Source: Deltaproteobacteria bacterium (lineage in GTDB: Bacteria > Desulfobacterota_B > Binatia > UBA9968). Taken from it: 7,230 bases of DNA. Below the pieces are notes generated by a model. The model saw nothing but the letters and a program-made list of their open reading frames with translations. It searched no databases and was not told where the DNA came from. A program made the translations under genes and the position numbers. Position 1 is the first letter of the stretch. The number at the start of each line of letters is the position of its first letter. The DNA is taken from contig VBKY01000370.1 in the NCBI GenBank assembly GCA_005879255.1, positions 2,905-10,134 on the forward strand, read 5' to 3'. Below are positions 1 to 5,952 of the stretch, in pieces.

Positions 1-328
1 TCGCCAGCTTCAGAGCGTCACCGTAGGAAATGCTGCCGACTTGCCTCACACCGTCGGCGAAGCTGACGCGGCGCGTCTTCATGATTGCTTTGGCGATGTC
101 GTCAAGCCGCTCACCGGCTCGACTCTGCTCCGAGTCGTCGATTTCCTCGCATTCTGTTGTGGAATGCTGGCGGCGGACTCTGTTTTCCTTCTCCAACGAG
201 CGCAACACCGCGCTGTAACTTTTTTCCCCGCTCTCATTCTGCCGCTGGCGCACGATACCGTCGATAAGCATTCCCGCCTCAAGGTCGCCGCTGTTGTAGA
301 GATTCACTAGCTCGCTGAAATTTTGCAT
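1..328 (-). CDS. Possible nested scaffold protein from an internal start in the protease gene
   Basis: Met167 of the protease frame (ATG at 326-328) is preceded by AAAGGAG at 340-346. The gap of 11 bases after AGGAG is the same as at the main start. In phage Mu the scaffold protein Z is made from the 3' half of the protease gene I in the same frame, so an internal start just after the protease domain has a precedent. The residues downstream are rich in Glu, Arg and Ser, contain no obvious catalytic motif, and look helical. What is seen is the ATG and the ribosome-binding-like site. That it is used is inference. Its C-terminus is off the window. Confidence 0.35.
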   Translation of the reverse strand, partial: MQNFSELVNLYNSGDLEAGMLIDGIVRQRQNESGEKSYSAVLRSLEKENRVRRQHSTTECEEIDDSEQSRAGERLDDIAKAIMKTRRVSFADGVRQVGSISYGDALKLA

Positions 329-826
329 ATTTGTTTTTTCTCCTTTGTTCAGATTCAGTGGTGAGGTGAAAACTTTGACGTTGCTTGCGTAAAGATTCTC
401 GACGCTCTTCAGGTCAGTAATTGCCGGGATATCCTCTCCGAGTACGGCCACACTTTTCAAAACACGTGGCCATTTTTTGCCGTTCTTGAAAAATCCCCAG
501 TACACCTCTGCCGAAATTCTTCGGTAGGCGCCAGCTTTGATCAGGTCGGCGAACCTGCGGGGAATCTCGCCAATATCGGCGACAAGTTTTTTCCCGACAC
601 GATAAAGCCTTTTGACGTAGCCGAGAGCGGGCGCGCCGAAAACTCTGCGTGCTTCCTTTTCGCTCTCCTGGCCATCGGCGTGACCCGCTTTCAACGTCGG
701 CTCAAAGCCGACTAACGGGAAGGCGCGAACCATCTCGTCGAGGTCGGCTTCGCTATAAAAATCTCCGTTGTGCGTGCCAGTTTGGAAGATTTCCAACGCA
801 TTGATTGATGCTGTCGGTAGTTCCAT
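1..826 (-). CDS. Phage Mu I-like prohead protease (partial, C-terminus off left edge)
   Basis: An open frame of 275 codons runs from an ATG at 826 to the window edge without a stop. The N-terminal part has the pattern I know from Mu-like prophage I proteins (capsid maturation protease): an EIFQTGTHNGDFYSEADLDEM opening, a GH pair (His49), a LVADIGEIP segment, AGAYRRISAEVYW (Ser105) and RVLKSVAVLGEDIPAI near residues 121-136. His49 and Ser105 are candidate catalytic residues, by position only. From about residue 167 the protein becomes charged and helix-like, as expected for the scaffold half of such proteins, ending in SYGDALKLA at the edge. An AGGAG lies 11 bases before the ATG, a rather long gap. 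Such proteins process the procapsid during head assembly. No other phage gene is visible to the right, so this would be the first gene of a leftward head module or a remnant. The family call is from memory of the pattern; confidence is good for phage origin, moderate for the exact family. Confidence 0.75.
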   Translation of the reverse strand, partial: MELPTASINALEIFQTGTHNGDFYSEADLDEMVRAFPLVGFEPTLKAGHADGQESEKEARRVFGAPALGYVKRLYRVGKKLVADIGEIPRRFADLIKAGAYRRISAEVYWGFFKNGKKWPRVLKSVAVLGEDIPAITDLKSVENLYASNVKVFTSPLNLNKGEKTNMQNFSELVNLYNSGDLEAGMLIDGIVRQRQNESGEKSYSAVLRSLEKENRVRRQHSTTECEEIDDSEQSRAGERLDDIAKAIMKTRRVSFADGVRQVGSISYGDALKLA

Positions 827-922
827 AAAAAAGTTAACTCCTAGTATTATCTTCAATTTACCGACGCGATGCTGGTAGGACAGTTTCGCGAGAAAGGATT
901 GCTTCTGCCACCGCAAGAACGA

Positions 923-959
923 AAAACCGCCAAGGGGCTTTGAAACCCCGAGCGGTTTT
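923..959. terminator. Bidirectional terminator-like hairpin
   Basis: AAAACCGC (923-930) pairs perfectly with GCGGTTTT (952-959), and inside it GGGG (934-937) pairs with CCCC (946-949). The A/T tracts outside the GC stem give a U-run on either strand. It lies in the gap between the leftward phage-like gene and the rightward dioxygenase gene. As those genes diverge, it does not end either of them. It may insulate the two units or be left from a lost gene. Function is inferred from shape only. Confidence 0.55.
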
Positions 960-974
960 GAAACGGTTTTGAAA
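953..974 (+). repeat. Two tandem copies of an 11-bp unit, CGGTTTTGAAA
   Basis: CGGTTTTGAAA occurs at 953-963 and again at 964-974, followed by a third CGG. The related string CTTTGAAAC occurs in the hairpin loop just to the left (938-946). The first unit overlaps the right arm of the hairpin. No function is known to me. It could be the edge of a small dispersed repeat or come from slippage. Confidence 0.6.
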
Positions 975-1025
975 CGGCGAGGCTCTATTCAGCTAAGGTT
1001 TGCAAGCTATCAAGTTTTAACGCTT

Positions 1026-1053
1026 TTCAACTTTAGACAAAAAATACTATAGT
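1026..1053 (+). promoter_or_regulatory. Weak candidate promoter for the dioxygenase gene
   Basis: TATAGT at 1048-1053 matches five of six bases of the bacterial -10 consensus. TTCAAC at 1026-1031, 16 bases upstream, is a poor -35 (three of six). The stretch is AT-rich and lies just ahead of the ribosome-binding site (GGAGG at 1067-1071), which would give a very short leader. No operator palindrome was seen. Confidence 0.35.
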
Positions 1054-1075
1054 AATTCTGCCGAATGGAGGTCCC

Positions 1076-1579
1076 ATGTTCCCACACCTAAAAGGTTTCA
1101 ATCTGCAAAAATGGATCGACGAAAACCGCGGCAATTGGGGCCAGCGACGGGTGATCTGGCAAGACTCGGACTTCATCGCCTTTGTCACGCGCGGGCCGAA
1201 TCGCCGGAAGGACTATCACATCAATCCCGGTGACGAGATTTTTTATCAGCTCGAAGGCGAGCTTAACCTCCATTATTTAAAGGACAACAAGCACGATCTC
1301 GCGCAGCTCAAGGCCGGTGAGATATTTCTTTTGCCGAAGAACATGCCGCATTCACCGCGCCGCGCTGATGGTTCGTGGACGTTCGTGGTGGAACGAAAGC
1401 GCGGGAAAGAAGAAATCGACCGCTTTATCTGGCCGTGCGAAAATTGCGGTAACAAACTTTATGAAACGGAAGTGCGCTTCGACGATCCCGGCGACGCAGT
1501 TAAGAAAGCAACCGACTCGTTGAAAGCTGATCCGGCGTTAGCAACCTGTAAGAACTGCGGCACGGTCCTCGACCTCTAG
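1076..1579 (+). CDS. nbaC: 3-hydroxyanthranilate 3,4-dioxygenase-like cupin
   Basis: The predicted cytosolic protein has 167 residues, the usual bacterial length. The family uses Fe(II) and O2 to open the ring of 3-hydroxyanthranilate, giving a semialdehyde that closes to quinolinate or is degraded further. Expected metal ligands are present: His48 and Glu54 in DYHINPGDEIF, and His92 in MPHSPRR. The substrate-binding residues of the family correspond to Arg44, Arg96 and Glu106. The C-terminal rubredoxin-like metal site of bacterial forms is complete, with C121-x2-C124 and C158-x2-C161. The ATG follows GGAGG with a 4-base gap. The gene is alone on the plus strand and faces the molybdenum hydroxylase gene 44 bases away. 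No kynureninase, kynurenine monooxygenase or semialdehyde decarboxylase gene is in view, so the true substrate could be another ortho-aminophenol or hydroxyaryl acid. The family call is firm; the physiological substrate is not. Confidence 0.88.
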   Translation: MFPHLKGFNLQKWIDENRGNWGQRRVIWQDSDFIAFVTRGPNRRKDYHINPGDEIFYQLEGELNLHYLKDNKHDLAQLKAGEIFLLPKNMPHSPRRADGSWTFVVERKRGKEEIDRFIWPCENCGNKLYETEVRFDDPGDAVKKATDSLKADPALATCKNCGTVLDL

Positions 1580-1623
1580 AGCCCAAGGGTCAGACCTCAG
1601 GCATCGCTTTCATATACCTCAAG

Positions 1624-3930
1624 TCATGGTTTAGCATGTGCTTTAGCCTGCAGAGCCTGCCAAATCTTCGGAGGCGTGAGTGGTAATTCCTGAATTCTCA
1701 CTCCAACAGCACGCGACACGGCATTGGCAACGGCGGAAGCTACGGGCAAAAGGCCGCCCTCGCCTATTCCTTTCGAGCCGAACGGGCCCGGGCCGTTGCC
1801 GTTTTCGATGATAATGGTATCGAGCTGGTCCGGTAGATCCCGGAACGTCGGCACTCGATAGTCGACGAGATTGCCATTCAGCAATTGCCCGTCTTCGTAG
1901 ACCATGTCTTCCATGAATGTATGGCCGATGCCGAACATCACGGCACCTTCGTCCTGGCCGATGCATTGATCGGGGTTGATCGCTTTTCCCGCATCACAGG
2001 CGGATACGTACTTGAGTAAGTGAACAACCCCAGTGTCCGTATCAACTTCAACTTCAACGCCGCCCCAACCGACTTCCCAGAACGTCGTGGTCGAACCCAG
2101 GACGGCTTTGGGATTGCGCTTGTCTTTGTAAAGTCCTTTACCGATAAGTTCTCCCGCCTTGCTTCCGAAGAAATCAACAATGACTTTACTGTAAGAAATC
2201 GCCTGCTCTTTTTTCGTAACGACCTGGCCCTGGCTGAGAATCAACGAATCGACATCTTGCTTGAGTACTTTTGCCGCACATTGGAGCAGTTGCCTTTTGA
2301 CGTCCTGCGCGGCGCGCTGAACCGCGGTGCCCATGACAACCATCGAGCTGCTCGCACTCGTGGAGATATCGTAGGGCGTCACGTCTGTATCGAGTTGGGC
2401 AACGGTGATTTGTTCCACGGGTAGCGCCAGTTCTTCCGCCACGACTTGGCTCAGCGCTGTACGCGTCCCCTGTCCGACTTCGACGGTTCCGGTCAGGAGT
2501 ACAACGCTTCCGTCGGAAGACATTTTGACTGTCGCGCCCGCGACTTTGTATGTGCCGCCGGCGTCTTTGATGCAACAACTGATACCCTTGGCGCGATTGG
2601 GCTTCTTGCTCTTTTCCCTCCATTTTATTGCGTCGGCGATTTTCAACAGGCCTTCTTTTAGGTCGCAATCCACCGGCGTATCTCCAACCGTGTAAAGATC
2701 GCCCTTTTTAAGTAAGTTTTTGACACGAAATTCCAACGGATCGATACCGAGGCGCTCCGCAATCATATCCATCTGCGATTCATAGGCCCAGGTCACTTGC
2801 AGCGCGCCGAAGCCGCGGAATGCCCCGGCGGGCACCGTGTTCGTGTAGACGCCATAAGCTTCAACCTTCGCGTGAGGAATCCTGTATGGACCCAAGGCGC
2901 GATATCCGGCCTTTTGCGTCACACGGGGGCCAGCATCAGCGTATGCGCCGGTATCCATGTAAACCTGGCAATCGCGCGCAACCAACTTCCCATCTTTGCT
3001 GACGCCTGTTTTAACCGTTACACGAGCCGGATGCCGAGTAATGGTCTTGAAGCTTTCGTTGACCGATAACTGAAGCTTCACAGGCCGTCGCGTCATCCAA
3101 GATAGCGCTGCTGAAATCGGTTCCGCTTTGACGTAGAGTTTGCCGCCGTAACCGCCGCCGACATAGGGCACAATCACGCGCACACGACTGAGAGGCAAGC
3201 GAAAGATACCGGACAGATGATCGCGCAAGGTAAATGGATCCTGGCAGGAAGCCCAGACCGTCAGCTTCTCTCCGTCGTAGTAGGCGACATTGTTGTGCGC
3301 TTCTAAAGCGTAATGCTGCACCTTTTGGAAACGAAAAGTGTCCTCGAAAATCCGATCAGCTTTCGTAAAGCCTTTGTCGACGTCGTCACGACCGAAAGTC
3401 AGGTAGTAACAGATATTCGTGCCGCTGAATCTCTCCGGTGCGCCGTAGGTCGAGCCCCGCAGCTCAGCGCGGGCGACACCGCCTTCGTGGACTTGGATCG
3501 CTGCCGACGCGGTGGCCTCTTCAATGTTCGTTACCTTCGGCAACTCTTCGTATTCAACATCGATTAATTCCAGCGCTGCCTCCGCCGTTGCGGGGTCATC
3601 GGCCAAGACTGCGGCCACCGGATCGCCGACGTAGCGCACTTTGTCGACGGCGACAATCGACTGATCCTTATAGGTCGCGCCGTACTTGTAGTTGAAATTT
3701 TTAATATCGTCCCGCGTCAGCGTCGTAATGACTCCCGGTATTTCCCTGGCTTTCGAGGCGTCGACCTTCGTGAGCTTGGCATGGGCGATAGGGCTGCGCA
3801 AAATTTTGGCGTGGGCCATCCCAGGAAGCTGAATGTCACTGGTATAAATTGCCTTCCCAGTGACTTTTTCGACTCCGTCGACGCGGTGCACATCGGTGCC
3901 CGCGACCGTATAAGCTCGCTTGGTTTTCAT
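1624..3930 (-). CDS. Xanthine dehydrogenase-family molybdopterin-binding (large) subunit
   Basis: The predicted protein has 768 residues from the ATG at 3930. It is an intact large subunit of the molybdenum hydroxylase family, which hydroxylates aromatic or heterocyclic carbons or aldehydes with oxygen from water. The order is a hammerhead domain (about 20-135), first cofactor domain (about 150-400) and second (about 425-715). Cofactor motifs are GGGYGGK (258-264), GAFRGFG (369-375) and EVGQGT (484-489). The catalytic glutamate is Glu724 in GSKGIGEGG. The CO dehydrogenase active-site loop AYRCSFR is absent, so this is not a form I CoxL. A GTG at 3972 would add 14 residues unlike the family N-terminus. 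Neither start has a clear Shine-Dalgarno site, and I chose the ATG because family N-termini begin shortly before the VAGTDVHRVDGVEKVTG-type segment. The FAD and 2Fe-2S subunits are missing from the window. The substrate cannot be read from the sequence; relatives include 4-hydroxybenzoyl-CoA reductase and N-heterocycle hydroxylases. Confidence 0.9.
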   Translation of the reverse strand: MKTKRAYTVAGTDVHRVDGVEKVTGKAIYTSDIQLPGMAHAKILRSPIAHAKLTKVDASKAREIPGVITTLTRDDIKNFNYKYGATYKDQSIVAVDKVRYVGDPVAAVLADDPATAEAALELIDVEYEELPKVTNIEEATASAAIQVHEGGVARAELRGSTYGAPERFSGTNICYYLTFGRDDVDKGFTKADRIFEDTFRFQKVQHYALEAHNNVAYYDGEKLTVWASCQDPFTLRDHLSGIFRLPLSRVRVIVPYVGGGYGGKLYVKAEPISAALSWMTRRPVKLQLSVNESFKTITRHPARVTVKTGVSKDGKLVARDCQVYMDTGAYADAGPRVTQKAGYRALGPYRIPHAKVEAYGVYTNTVPAGAFRGFGALQVTWAYESQMDMIAERLGIDPLEFRVKNLLKKGDLYTVGDTPVDCDLKEGLLKIADAIKWREKSKKPNRAKGISCCIKDAGGTYKVAGATVKMSSDGSVVLLTGTVEVGQGTRTALSQVVAEELALPVEQITVAQLDTDVTPYDISTSASSSMVVMGTAVQRAAQDVKRQLLQCAAKVLKQDVDSLILSQGQVVTKKEQAISYSKVIVDFFGSKAGELIGKGLYKDKRNPKAVLGSTTTFWEVGWGGVEVEVDTDTGVVHLLKYVSACDAGKAINPDQCIGQDEGAVMFGIGHTFMEDMVYEDGQLLNGNLVDYRVPTFRDLPDQLDTIIIENGNGPGPFGSKGIGEGGLLPVASAVANAVSRAVGVRIQELPLTPPKIWQALQAKAHAKP

Positions 3931-3991
3931 GACGTAGGGGCAGAGAATAACAGGCCACGATGAGTTAATCACCGTGGCCGACGATTAAACC

Positions 3992-4138
3992 TTACTTGCG
4001 GATTTTCGGACTGTCTTTTTCCGGAAAATAGAGGTCGCAATAGGGGCAATGAAAGTTCATTCCCGACCCGAGCATGTGGGGATTGACGACAAAGATTTTT
4101 TTACAAGTTGGACATGTCACTTCGACAGCCTGACCCAT
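3992..4138 (-). CDS. Small zinc-ribbon protein (48 residues) between UbiD and hydroxylase genes
   Basis: This short frame has a strong start: GAGGAG (4144-4149) lies 5 bases before the ATG at 4138. It encodes 48 residues with C9-P-T-C12 and C31-P-Y-C34, two knuckles 18 residues apart, which is a classic zinc-ribbon layout. It is soluble, with no signal peptide or membrane segment. It begins 43 bases after the UbiD-family gene ends and stops 61 bases before the hydroxylase ATG, so the three are probably one transcript. By analogy (inference), the D subunits of hydroxyarylic acid decarboxylases such as VdcD and ShdD are also small CxxC proteins encoded next to a UbiD-type C subunit. This one is shorter and I cannot claim homology. 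It could equally be a metal-binding chaperone or a subunit of the hydroxylase. Confidence 0.8.
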   Translation of the reverse strand: MGQAVEVTCPTCKKIFVVNPHMLGSGMNFHCPYCDLYFPEKDSPKIRK

Positions 4139-4143
4139 GGTTT

Positions 4144-4149
4144 CTCCTC
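4144..4149 (-). promoter_or_regulatory. Ribosome-binding site of the zinc-ribbon gene
   Basis: GAGGAG on the minus strand, 5 bases before the ATG at 4138. It is the main support, besides the CxxC pairs, that this very short frame is translated. Confidence 0.75.
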
Positions 4150-4181
4150 ACTTCTTTAGTTTGACTGGTTCCGCAAACCGC

Positions 4182-5827
4182 TCACGCCCAATAGGTCGTT
4201 CGGTCCATCGGAATATGCTGTAACACTTCTCCCGGCACGTAATCTTCCAATTTGATGCGCGCCATCGCCTCGTCCGGGCACTTGGACACCGGCGAGAACG
4301 GCCGATCCAACGGTTTCGTGGCGTCGACGATCATGCCGGATGTTTTGATCTCGTCGACCAGCGACGGATCCAAAAAGTTGCCGCGGAAAAGCGGCTGCAG
4401 GATCGACACCTGGAGGTGAGGCTGCACGCGCGTCGCAAATGCCCAGAGAATATCCGTCGGATTGAAGACATCGATGTCGTCGTCGAACACGAAGACGTTC
4501 TTGGTATGGTCGAAGGTCAACGCAGCGGCTGCGGCTCGACCCGGATCCCCTTCGGACATTTTTTTCATCGAGATGAAAACATTGTAATGCGCATGGCGGC
4601 CTTGCTTACATACAGCGGTAACGCTAGGAACCGCTTCTCGGCAGCGGCGGAGATAGGCGCCTTCACGCGGCAAATCCATCCAGGGTTTGTCGCCTTCGGG
4701 TGTGATGACCGATTGGTACATGGCGCCGTTGCGGTAGTTGATTGCGCGGATTTGATACTCGGCGCAGGTGGTGTAGCGTTGCGGGCCTAAATAACCGGGT
4801 GCTTCGCCGAATGGACCTTCGACGACGCGCTTGTTCGGGATCAACACGCCCTCGATGACGATTTCCGCGTCGGCAGGGATGAGCAGATCGTCACCAAACG
4901 ATTCCGACGGAACCAAGCGGAGCGGTTCGCCGAGATATCCGCCGATCACATCGTACTCGCTCACTTCGAACGGGCCGCTGTAGCAGGCGCCCATGTGGTA
5001 CGCCGGATGATGGCCGAGCACTGTAGCGACCGGCATTTCTTCGTTGCGCGTTTCATAGTCGCGGTAGATCTTCCATAAATGGCGCGGCGAGGCATAGAGC
5101 GCGGTAGTATTTTTCGACTTTACCTCCATGCGGTGGTACGAGCAATTGTAGATACCTGACTTTTTGTCTTTCGTCACCGTCGACAAAACAATGTATGGCC
5201 CGCCGTCCATTTCGTGGTGGCGCATGATGGGAATCTGGTAAAGGTCGACCTCCTTTCCCACCATTAGATTTTCCACAAGTGGCGCGGCGAAGCGTAGAGC
5301 GCGGTAGTATTTTTCGACTTTACCTCCATCCGGTGGTACGAGCAGTTGTAAATACCGGACTTTTTGTCTTTCGTCACCGTCGACAAAACGATGTATGGCC
5401 CGCCGTCCATTTCGTGGTGGCGCATGATGGGAATCTGGTAAAGGTCCACGTCCTTCCCCACCATGACGTTTTCTTTCACCGGAGCGTCCTTCTTGCCGAC
5501 GATTGTCGGAGGCACACGGTGCTCTTCCATCTCCAAACATCGCTCTGCCATCTCGGGTCGACTCGCATGTCGGGGTAAACCAAGAGCGATCTGGGTTTTG
5601 CCCTGGGAAATCTCGCAATTCATCGTCAACTTCATCGGGGCCACCTTGCCGTTCAGGTTCAAGGGATTGTCGAAAATGATGATGGGAAACTTTTTCTGCG
5701 CGCCGAGATGTTTAATGATCGCGGTTACGTCGTAGTTTGCCGGATTAACTTCTTTGGTAATGTGAATGACTTCGCCAGGCAATTGGCGTTCGCACTCTGC
5801 AATAAAGCTCCTGAGATCCTTAGCCAT
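4182..5827 (-). pseudogene. UbiD-family decarboxylase gene split by an internal 200-bp duplication
   Basis: UbiD enzymes use prenylated FMN for reversible decarboxylation of aromatic or unsaturated acids. From the ATG at 5827 (AGGAGG 6 bases upstream) the frame runs 187 codons and ends at a TAA at 5266-5264. The rest continues in another frame to the TGA at 4182-4184. Removing one 200-bp copy restores a continuous 481-residue protein, a normal UbiD length. In that restored protein the catalytic set is intact: Arg166 in CSYHRME, and Glu270 and Glu275 in the EGPFGE motif. Likely metal and prFMN ligands are Asn161, His183 and Glu224, and the conserved DDDIDVFNP segment is at 382-390. As it stands the first product lacks both glutamates. 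A second product could restart at an ATG at 5264 that overlaps the stop (TAATG) and would be residues 122-481. The substrate is unknown; sequence style is closer to catabolic UbiD enzymes than to ubiquinone UbiD. The break may be real or an assembly join. No UbiX gene is in view. Confidence 0.85.
5065..5464 (-). repeat. Abutting 200-bp imperfect tandem duplication within the UbiD gene
   Basis: Positions 5065-5264 and 5265-5464 align without gaps at an offset of exactly 200 bases, with 13 mismatches (93.5% identity). Each copy encodes the stretch from VMVGKDVDLYQ or LMVGKEVDLYQ to SPRHLWKI. Twelve of the thirteen differences are silent and one is Asp/Glu. Because 200 is not a multiple of three, the second copy is read in another frame. 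Weaker similarity continues past the left copy: GAAAATCTA (5273-5265) matches GAAAACGTC (5473-5465), encoding ENL and ENV. Confidence 0.95.
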
Positions 5828-5833
5828 GTAGGG

Positions 5834-5839
5834 CCTCCT
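5834..5839 (-). promoter_or_regulatory. Ribosome-binding site that fixes the UbiD-family gene start
   Basis: AGGAGG on the minus strand, 6 bases before the ATG at 5827. It decides against an in-frame ATG 39 bases upstream at 5866, which has no such site and would add 13 residues not typical of the family. Confidence 0.75.
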
Positions 5840-5869
5840 AGCAATGTTATGAAAAATTTTATGCAAAAA

Positions 5870-5898
5870 GATTTATCGGATGTACTGTAAGTTGTCAA
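5870..5898 (-). promoter_or_regulatory. Candidate promoter for the UbiD / zinc-ribbon / hydroxylase unit
   Basis: A perfect -35 hexamer TTGACA (5898-5893, minus strand) is followed after 17 bases by TAAATC (5875-5870), a poor -10. It sits in the 125-base gap between purU and the UbiD-family gene, in an AT-rich stretch. This suggests the three downstream genes may be transcribed separately from purU. No clear operator was seen. Confidence 0.4.
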
Positions 5899-5952
5899 TT
5901 CAATGTGGTTGCCAACGGCGCTGAACCGTGGATGAGCCAGCCTGCCGCGGGA

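Noticed and set aside
41..310. Plus-strand 89-codon frame at the left edge
   Set aside because: It is antisense to the phage protease frame, which has a clear family pattern. This frame has none.
847..999. Minus-strand open stretch of about 45 codons through the hairpin and repeat (reads FKTARGFKAPWRFF in part)
   Set aside because: It has no usable start codon and its apparent sequence follows from the hairpin and the 11-bp repeat. I treat it as non-coding.
2020..2424. Plus-strand 134-codon frame opposite the molybdenum hydroxylase gene
   Set aside because: It lies wholly antisense to a well-conserved coding region and shows no recognisable motif or ribosome-binding site. It is a shadow of high-GC coding sequence.
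1624..3930. Identification of the molybdenum subunit as a CO dehydrogenase CoxL
   Set aside because: The form I active-site loop AYRCSFR is missing and the CoxM and CoxS genes are not present.
5267..5618. The N-terminal part of a long minus-strand frame that ends at 4182 and could be called a 478-residue protein starting at 5618
   Set aside because: Upstream of about 5275 it is an out-of-frame reading of the true UbiD sequence. The residues are Arg/Gly-rich and unlike any UbiD N-terminus, while the other frame gives a proper one from 5827.
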